NCBI GenBank assembly: GCA_964603985.1 | Contig: CAZRXG010000001.1 | Span: 1 to 64,000 of the forward strand | DNA from: CAZRXG01 sp964603985 | GTDB taxonomy: Bacteria; Chloroflexota; Anaerolineae; Aggregatilineales; UBA3940 | DNA: 64,000 bases | Direction: 5' to 3' | Part shown: piece by piece, positions 59,113-64,000 of the stretch | How positions within the stretch are numbered: the first letter of the stretch is position 1 | Layout: each line of letters starts with the position of its first letter | Made by a program: the position numbers and the translations under genes | Notes under the pieces: model-generated | What the model was told of the DNA's origin: nothing | The model's database searches: none | The model's input: only the letters and a program-made list of their open reading frames with translations

Positions 59113-60561
59113 ATGACACCCTCACCAACCGGCGACACCCGGCCCCGCACGCTCTTGGAGAAAGTGTGGGCTGACCACGTCGTCCTTCAGGAGCCGGACT
59201 CGCCAGCCGTGCTGTACATCGACCTGCACCTGGTGCATGAAGTCACCTCGCCTCAGGCCTTCGCCGGGCTGCGTGCCCGTAGTTTGACCGTCCGCCGCCC
59301 GGATAGAACCGTCGCGACGATGGATCACTCCACGCCGACCACGCCGCCGGACGTTCCGATTGCCGACCCGATGGCGATGATGCAGCTCAAGCAGCTTGAG
59401 GAAAATTGCCGCCAGTTTGGCGTTCCGCTGTATGGGCAGGGATCGGATAAACGGGGCATCGTGCACGTGATCGGGCCGGAGCTGGGTCTTACCCAACCCG
59501 GCATGACCATCGTCTGTGGGGACAGCCACACCGCGACGCATGGTGCGTTTGGGGCTTTGGCGTTCGGCATTGGCACGAGCGAGGTCGAGCACGTGCTCGC
59601 AACCCAGTGTCTGCTCCAACACAGGCCCAAGACCTTTGAAGTTCGCGTTGATGGACGGTTAGGGCCGGGCGTCTCGGCTAAGGACATCATCCTCCGTCTG
59701 ATCGCAACCATCGGGATTGGTGGTGGAACCGGGCATGTCGTCGAGTACCGGGGTGAGACAATAGAGGCGCTCTCCATGGAAGAGCGTATGACGATCTGCA
59801 ACATGTCCATCGAAGGCGGCGCGCGGGCGGGCATGGTCGCGCCCGACGATACGACCTTTGAGTATCTCGCCGGGCGGGAGTTCGCGCCAAGGGGTGAGGC
59901 GTGGGATAGGGCCGTCAGGCGCTGGAGGAGCCTGCCAACTGATGATGGTGCGAGCTTCGACAGGTCCATCGCGCTCGACGTGTCGGCGCTTGAGCCGATG
60001 ATCACCTATGGCACCAACCCCGGCATGGGGATGCCGGTCACCGGTCGCGTTCCTGACCCGGTTGAGATCGCCGACTCGGTGGAAAAGACATCGCTTGAGA
60101 AGGCACTGGCTTATATGGATTTACAGCCCGGACAGCCGCTGCTGGGGCACAAGGTGGACGTGGTCTTCATTGGCTCCTGCACCAACTCGCGTCTCTCCGA
60201 CCTGCGCCTCGCCGCCGGTGTATTCAAAGGACGCAGGGTTGCCGATGGTGTGCGCACTCTGGTCGTGCCCGGCTCCCAGCCGATCAAGCGGCAGGCTGAG
60301 GCCGAGGGGCTTGATCGCATCTTTAAGGAGGCGGGAGCCGAGTGGCGTGAGGCGGGCTGCTCGATGTGCATTGCCATGAACGGTGACCAGCTTGAGCCGG
60401 GCCAGTACGCGGTCAGCACGAGCAATCGCAACTTTGAGGGGCGGCAGGGTAAAGGCGGGCGCACGTTCCTGGCCTCGCCGCTCACGGCGGCGGCGGCAGC
60501 CGTCACCGGGGAAGTGGCCGACGTCCGCGAACTGGTGGACTCGAAGATCATTATCTGCTGA
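59113..60561 (+). CDS. leuC: 3-isopropylmalate dehydratase large subunit
   Basis: A 482-residue aconitase-family protein: VCGDSHTATHGAFGALAFGIGTSEVEHVLATQ, three cluster cysteines in IGSCTNSRLSDL and GCSMCIAMN. Interconverts 2- and 3-isopropylmalate with LeuD. The frame is open from 59035 but ATG 59113 follows AAGAGGAC. Confidence 0.94.
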   Translation: MTPSPTGDTRPRTLLEKVWADHVVLQEPDSPAVLYIDLHLVHEVTSPQAFAGLRARSLTVRRPDRTVATMDHSTPTTPPDVPIADPMAMMQLKQLEENCRQFGVPLYGQGSDKRGIVHVIGPELGLTQPGMTIVCGDSHTATHGAFGALAFGIGTSEVEHVLATQCLLQHRPKTFEVRVDGRLGPGVSAKDIILRLIATIGIGGGTGHVVEYRGETIEALSMEERMTICNMSIEGGARAGMVAPDDTTFEYLAGREFAPRGEAWDRAVRRWRSLPTDDGASFDRSIALDVSALEPMITYGTNPGMGMPVTGRVPDPVEIADSVEKTSLEKALAYMDLQPGQPLLGHKVDVVFIGSCTNSRLSDLRLAAGVFKGRRVADGVRTLVVPGSQPIKRQAEAEGLDRIFKEAGAEWREAGCSMCIAMNGDQLEPGQYAVSTSNRNFEGRQGKGGRTFLASPLTAAAAAVTGEVADVRELVDSKIIIC

Positions 60562-60621
60562 CGGGGGCGAATGCGTCGCCCCCGTGACCGGGCCTGTGGA
60601 GGCACACCACGCCCGGTTTTG
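60561..60621 (+). terminator. Two hairpins between leuC and leuD
   Basis: First a perfect ten-base stem ACGGGGGCGA/TCGCCCCCGT (60561-60570, 60576-60585), then ACCGGGC (60587-60593) with GCCCGGT (60611-60617) and TTTTGTTT. The second looks terminator-like in the middle of the operon; partial termination or RNA stabilisation may set the ratio of upstream to downstream genes. Confidence 0.5.
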
Positions 60622-60665
60622 TTTATGCGCTACTTGTACAAACGGCAGTTTGAGGAGGAGATTTC

Positions 60666-61292
60666 GTGGCACAGTTTACGACGCTGACATCGCGGGTAGT
60701 CCCACTCCCCGTGGACAACATTGACACCGACCAGATCATCCCGGCGCGGTTCCTGAAAGTCACCGATAAAGAGGGGCTGGGCAAGGTGCTGTTCTGCGAC
60801 TGGCGGTATGAAGAGACCGTTCCTACCGTCAGCGCAGCAGAAAACGCCACACCCAATCCGGAGTTCGTGCTGAACGACACACGGTATCAGGGTGCGCAAA
60901 TCCTGCTGGTGGGGGATAACTTCGGGTGCGGGTCCTCGCGCGAGCACGCCCCCTGGGCGCTCGTCAGCTATGGGTTCCGGGCGGTCATCTCGACCTCGTT
61001 TGCCGATATCTTTCGCAACAATGCCCTGAAGAACGGCCTGCTGCCGCTGATGGTGGACGAGGAAACCCACGCCGACCTGCTCGACCTGGTCGAGGAGACG
61101 ACAGAGGCGGCGCTGACCATCGACCTGGAAGCACAGACCGTCAAGCTGCCCGGCGGGCGCACTGTGCTCTTCCCCATCGACCCCTTTGCCAGAAGCTGCC
61201 TGTTGAAAGGCGTTGACCAGCTTGGCTACCTGCTCTCGTTTGAGGAGGAGATCAGAGTTTACGAGGAGGCCCATGATGTCGCGACTGCTTAA
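60666..61292 (+). CDS. leuD: 3-isopropylmalate dehydratase small subunit
   Basis: A 208-residue swivel-domain partner: VPLPVDNIDTDQIIPARFLK and GDNFGCGSSREHAPWAL. GTG 60666 has GAGGAGGAG upstream. Its stop lies inside the start of cimA. Confidence 0.93.
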   Translation: MAQFTTLTSRVVPLPVDNIDTDQIIPARFLKVTDKEGLGKVLFCDWRYEETVPTVSAAENATPNPEFVLNDTRYQGAQILLVGDNFGCGSSREHAPWALVSYGFRAVISTSFADIFRNNALKNGLLPLMVDEETHADLLDLVEETTEAALTIDLEAQTVKLPGGRTVLFPIDPFARSCLLKGVDQLGYLLSFEEEIRVYEEAHDVATA

Positions 61293-62898
61293 GGGGGATA
61301 ATGTCATTCAGGTGTATGACACCACTCTCCGTGATGGTACTCAACGCGAGGGGATTTCGCTCTCCTGCGATGATAAGGTGCGTATCGCCCGGCGGCTCGA
61401 CCGGCTTGGCGTGACGTTCATCGAGGGTGGGTGGCCGGGATCCAACCCCAAGGACATTGAGTTCTTCGAGCGTGCCCGTGACATGGAATGGGAACACGCG
61501 CTCGTTGCGGCGTTTGGCTCGACCTGCCGAGTCGGCACCCAGCCGGAGGACGACGCCAACATCCGCGCCCTGCTAGACGCGCAGACGCCGGTTTGTACGG
61601 TGGTCGGCAAGACCTGGACGCTGCACGTCGCCGACGTGCTGCGCACCACGCCGGGCGAGAATCTGCGCCTCATCGAGGAGAGCCTGGCCTACCTCGTGAG
61701 CCAGAACCGCCGTGTGATCTACGATGCCGAACACTTCTTCGATGGCTACAAGGCCGACCCGGTCTATGCGGTCAAGACGCTCAAAGCGGCGATCTGGGGC
61801 GGGGCGGAGCTGGTCGTGCTGTGCGATACCAACGGCGGTTCGCTGCCCTGGGAGGTCGAGGCGATCTGCCGGGCGGTCGGTGAGGAGATCGACCACCCCT
61901 TCGGCCTCCACGCGCATAACGACGGCGAGTGCGGTGTGGCGAACACACTCGCGGCGGTGCAGGCCGGAGCGGTTCACATCCAGGGCACGATCAACGGCTA
62001 CGGCGAGCGCTGCGGCAATGCCAACCTCTGCGCGATCCTGCCCGACCTGGAGATTAAGATGGGCTATCGCTGCCTGCCCGAAGGCGGCCTGGCCCAGTTG
62101 TTTGACGTTGCGCACTTCGTGGCGGAGGTTGCCAACCTCTCTCCCGACGAGCACATGGCTTACGTTGGGCGCAGCGCTTTCGCGCACAAGGGCGGCATTC
62201 ACGTCGCTGCCATGCGCCGCAATGTGGACTCCTATCAGCACGTCGACCCGACGCTGGTCGGCAACACCATGCGGGTCGTTGTCAGCGAGCTTTCGGGGCG
62301 CGGCAACCTGAAGAGCAAGGCGGAGGAGTTTGGCCTGAATGCGGAAAACGGCGCGGACATGGCAGGCGTGCTCGAAGAGATCAAGGAGCTGGAGGCACGC
62401 GGGTTCTCCTTCGAGGCGGCGGAGGCCTCGGTGGTGATGATGCTCAAGCGGCAGATGCCGGATTACACCCCACCCTTTGAGCTGGTCGACTACACCGTTT
62501 ACGTCGAGCGTCGCGAGGGGCGGGGAATGGTGACCGAGGCAACCGTCAAGATGATGGTCAACGGCGAGATGCTGCACACCGCTTCCGAGGGCAACGGGCC
62601 GGTGCATGCGCTGGACAACGCGCTGCGCAAAGCGCTCCTGCCGATCTATCCACCGCTCGCCAGCTTCCAGCTTGTGGATTACAAGGTGCGTATCCTCGAC
62701 GGGCAGAATGGCACTGCCGCCACCACGCGCGTGCTGATCGACACCCAGAATGCGCACGAACGGTGGAGCACAGTTGGGGCGTCAACCAACATCATCGAGG
62801 CGTCCTGGCGGGCGTTGGCCGACAGCATCGAGTACGGGCTGCTGCTGCACAAGGAGGAGTTCGCCCCGGCGGCGGTGCGGGCGGGAGCCAGCTCGTAG
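61276..62898 (+). CDS. cimA: (R)-citramalate synthase
   Basis: A 540-residue LeuA-like enzyme. VYDTTLRDGTQREGISLS, GGWPGSNPKD and HAHNDGECGVANTLAAVQAG match CimA-type sequences rather than LeuA. It makes citramalate from pyruvate and acetyl-CoA, and LeuCD and LeuB then turn it into 2-oxobutanoate for isoleucine. ATG 61276 has AGGAGG six bases upstream and overlaps leuD. Confidence 0.88.
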   Translation: MSRLLKGDNVIQVYDTTLRDGTQREGISLSCDDKVRIARRLDRLGVTFIEGGWPGSNPKDIEFFERARDMEWEHALVAAFGSTCRVGTQPEDDANIRALLDAQTPVCTVVGKTWTLHVADVLRTTPGENLRLIEESLAYLVSQNRRVIYDAEHFFDGYKADPVYAVKTLKAAIWGGAELVVLCDTNGGSLPWEVEAICRAVGEEIDHPFGLHAHNDGECGVANTLAAVQAGAVHIQGTINGYGERCGNANLCAILPDLEIKMGYRCLPEGGLAQLFDVAHFVAEVANLSPDEHMAYVGRSAFAHKGGIHVAAMRRNVDSYQHVDPTLVGNTMRVVVSELSGRGNLKSKAEEFGLNAENGADMAGVLEEIKELEARGFSFEAAEASVVMMLKRQMPDYTPPFELVDYTVYVERREGRGMVTEATVKMMVNGEMLHTASEGNGPVHALDNALRKALLPIYPPLASFQLVDYKVRILDGQNGTAATTRVLIDTQNAHERWSTVGASTNIIEASWRALADSIEYGLLLHKEEFAPAAVRAGASS

Positions 62899-62945
62899 GG
62901 GGCAGGGGGCACTCTGTCCGTACCTTGCATGAGGAAAACACGTAG

Positions 62946-64000
62946 ATGACACAGGCAAAGATCATTCTTCTCCCCGGCGACGGCATCGGCCCGGAGGTTG
63001 TCGCGGAAGGCGTAAAAGTTCTTGAGGCTGTCGCGGAGAGGTACGGGCACGATTTCACCTTCGAGAAGCACTTGATGGGTGGTTGCGCCATCGACGAGTA
63101 TGGCACAGCGCTCACCGATGAGACGCTTAAAGCGTGCCGCGCCGCCGGCGCTATCCTGCTCGGTGCGGTTGGTGGGCCGAAGTGGGACGATCCTCTTGCG
63201 CCGGTGCGTCCGGAGCAGGGGCTGCTCAAACTGCGTTACGAGCTGGGGCTGTTTGCCAACCTCCGCCCGGTAAAGGTGTTCCCCCAGTTGTTTGCCTCTT
63301 CGCCCCTGCGCCCGGATCGCCTGGACGGGGTGGATATCCTGGTCGTGCGTGAACTGACGGGCGGCATCTACTTCGGGGAGCCGAGCCTGCGTGAAGAGGT
63401 CAATGGGGACATCCGCGCGGTCAGCACAATGGCCTACACCGATGCCGAGATCAGGCGTGTGGTGCGGCTGGCCTTCAGGCTGGCCCAGGGGCGGCGCAGC
63501 AGGGTAACCTCGGTTGACAAGGCGAACGTGCTGGAGGTCTCCCGGCTGTGGCGGCAGGTGGCGCAGGAGGTGGCCGACCAGTTCCCGGAAGTTGAGTTCG
63601 AGAATCAGCTTGTCGATGCAACGGCGATGCGGCTCATTCAGTGGCCGGCTGCCTTTGACGTGATTGTGACCGGCAACATGTTTGGCGACATCCTGACCGA
63701 TGAGGCGTCGGTGCTGGCCGGGTCGCTGGGGATGCTGCCCAGCGCGTCATTGGGTGAGGGAAGGTTGGGCCTGTATGAGCCGATTCACGGCTCGGCGCCG
63801 GACATCGCCGGGAAGGGCATCGCCAACCCGATTGGCACGATCCTCAGCACGGCCATGCTGCTGCGCAGCTCGCTGGATCTGGAGGATGAGGCGCGCGCGG
63901 TCGAGGGGGCAGTTGAGCAGGCGCTCGGCTCCGGAGCGCGGACGGCTGACCTGGGCGGCGATGCCGTCCTTTCGACTGCTGAAATGGGCGACGCGATATG
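62946..64000 (+). CDS. leuB: 3-isopropylmalate dehydrogenase (partial, 3' end outside)
   Basis: 351 codons are in the window, with the stop beyond 64000; family members are about 350-365 residues, so little is missing. Begins TQAKIILLPGDGIGPEVV; contains the substrate-binding GAVGGPKWD, LRPVKVFPQL, RELTGGIYFG, DKANVL, NMFGDILTDEAS and GSAPDIAGKGIANP motifs of isopropylmalate dehydrogenases. It also acts on methylmalate from the citramalate route. It follows cimA by 47 bases. Confidence 0.94.
   Translation, partial: MTQAKIILLPGDGIGPEVVAEGVKVLEAVAERYGHDFTFEKHLMGGCAIDEYGTALTDETLKACRAAGAILLGAVGGPKWDDPLAPVRPEQGLLKLRYELGLFANLRPVKVFPQLFASSPLRPDRLDGVDILVVRELTGGIYFGEPSLREEVNGDIRAVSTMAYTDAEIRRVVRLAFRLAQGRRSRVTSVDKANVLEVSRLWRQVAQEVADQFPEVEFENQLVDATAMRLIQWPAAFDVIVTGNMFGDILTDEASVLAGSLGMLPSASLGEGRLGLYEPIHGSAPDIAGKGIANPIGTILSTAMLLRSSLDLEDEARAVEGAVEQALGSGARTADLGGDAVLSTAEMGDAI

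Noticed and set aside
1..64000. CRISPR arrays
   Set aside because: No series of regularly spaced short repeats and no cas genes.

Overview
The window reads as chromosomal DNA of an uncultured or little-studied GC-rich bacterium, most likely Chloroflexota (Anaerolineae-like). This is inferred from gene content and protein style: Thr/Pro-rich lipoproteins with beta-propeller domains, a succinate dehydrogenase iron-sulfur subunit fused to CCG domains, CcsA/ResB cytochrome biogenesis, and citramalate-type isoleucine synthesis. No 16S or ribosomal marker is present to prove it.

Layout. 1-4030: an orphan terminase-like protein, peptide deformylase, a PflA/PflX-type radical SAM protein, tRNA-Glu(CTC) with its own promoter and terminator, and a THEP1-type NTPase. 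4027-11951 (minus strand): a tight six-gene operon, ResB, CcsA, an AmmeMemoRadiSam radical SAM protein carrying a Tat-like signal and a CXXCH motif, a MEMO1-AMMECR1 fusion lipoprotein, a SagB-like oxidoreductase with an N-terminal membrane segment, and a polytopic spermidine-synthase-like protein. It looks like an extracytoplasmic version of the unexplained AmmeMemoRadiSam system and is the best candidate here for an undescribed system. 12176-16937: a DUF123 protein, feoA plus an feoB split into two genes behind a consensus promoter overlapped by a DtxR-like palindrome, a SWIM zinc-finger protein and an EamA transporter.

17214-25758 is accessory in character: two lipoproteins, an alpha/alpha-toroid protein, an SGNH hydrolase, a MITE-like remnant, and a large beta-helix/glycosidase lipoprotein bracketed by 241-bp direct repeats, the left one abutting a tRNA 3'-end fragment. 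25803-30690 is a C4-dicarboxylate operon: a flavoprotein, an iron-sulfur/CCG fusion and a two-subunit class I fumarase, closed by a terminator. 30777-42466 is mixed: a GT2 glycosyltransferase, SDR epimerase, DinB, membrane protein, response regulator, phosphoribosyltransferase, UvrC, a 1093-residue GT-C-like protein and a Cache-HAMP sensor. 42583-50666 is a surface-polysaccharide cluster of five overlapping GT4 genes, a nucleotide-sugar dehydrogenase and an SDR epimerase; tsaE follows.

51332-64000 is the branched-chain amino acid operon: promoter, two tandem Leu/Ile/Val-rich leader peptides each followed by a terminator hairpin, a 69-residue ORF, then ilvD-ilvB-ilvN-ilvC-leuA-leuC-leuD-cimA-leuB, the last cut by the window edge. 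The double leader strongly suggests ribosome-mediated attenuation with two consecutive decision points.
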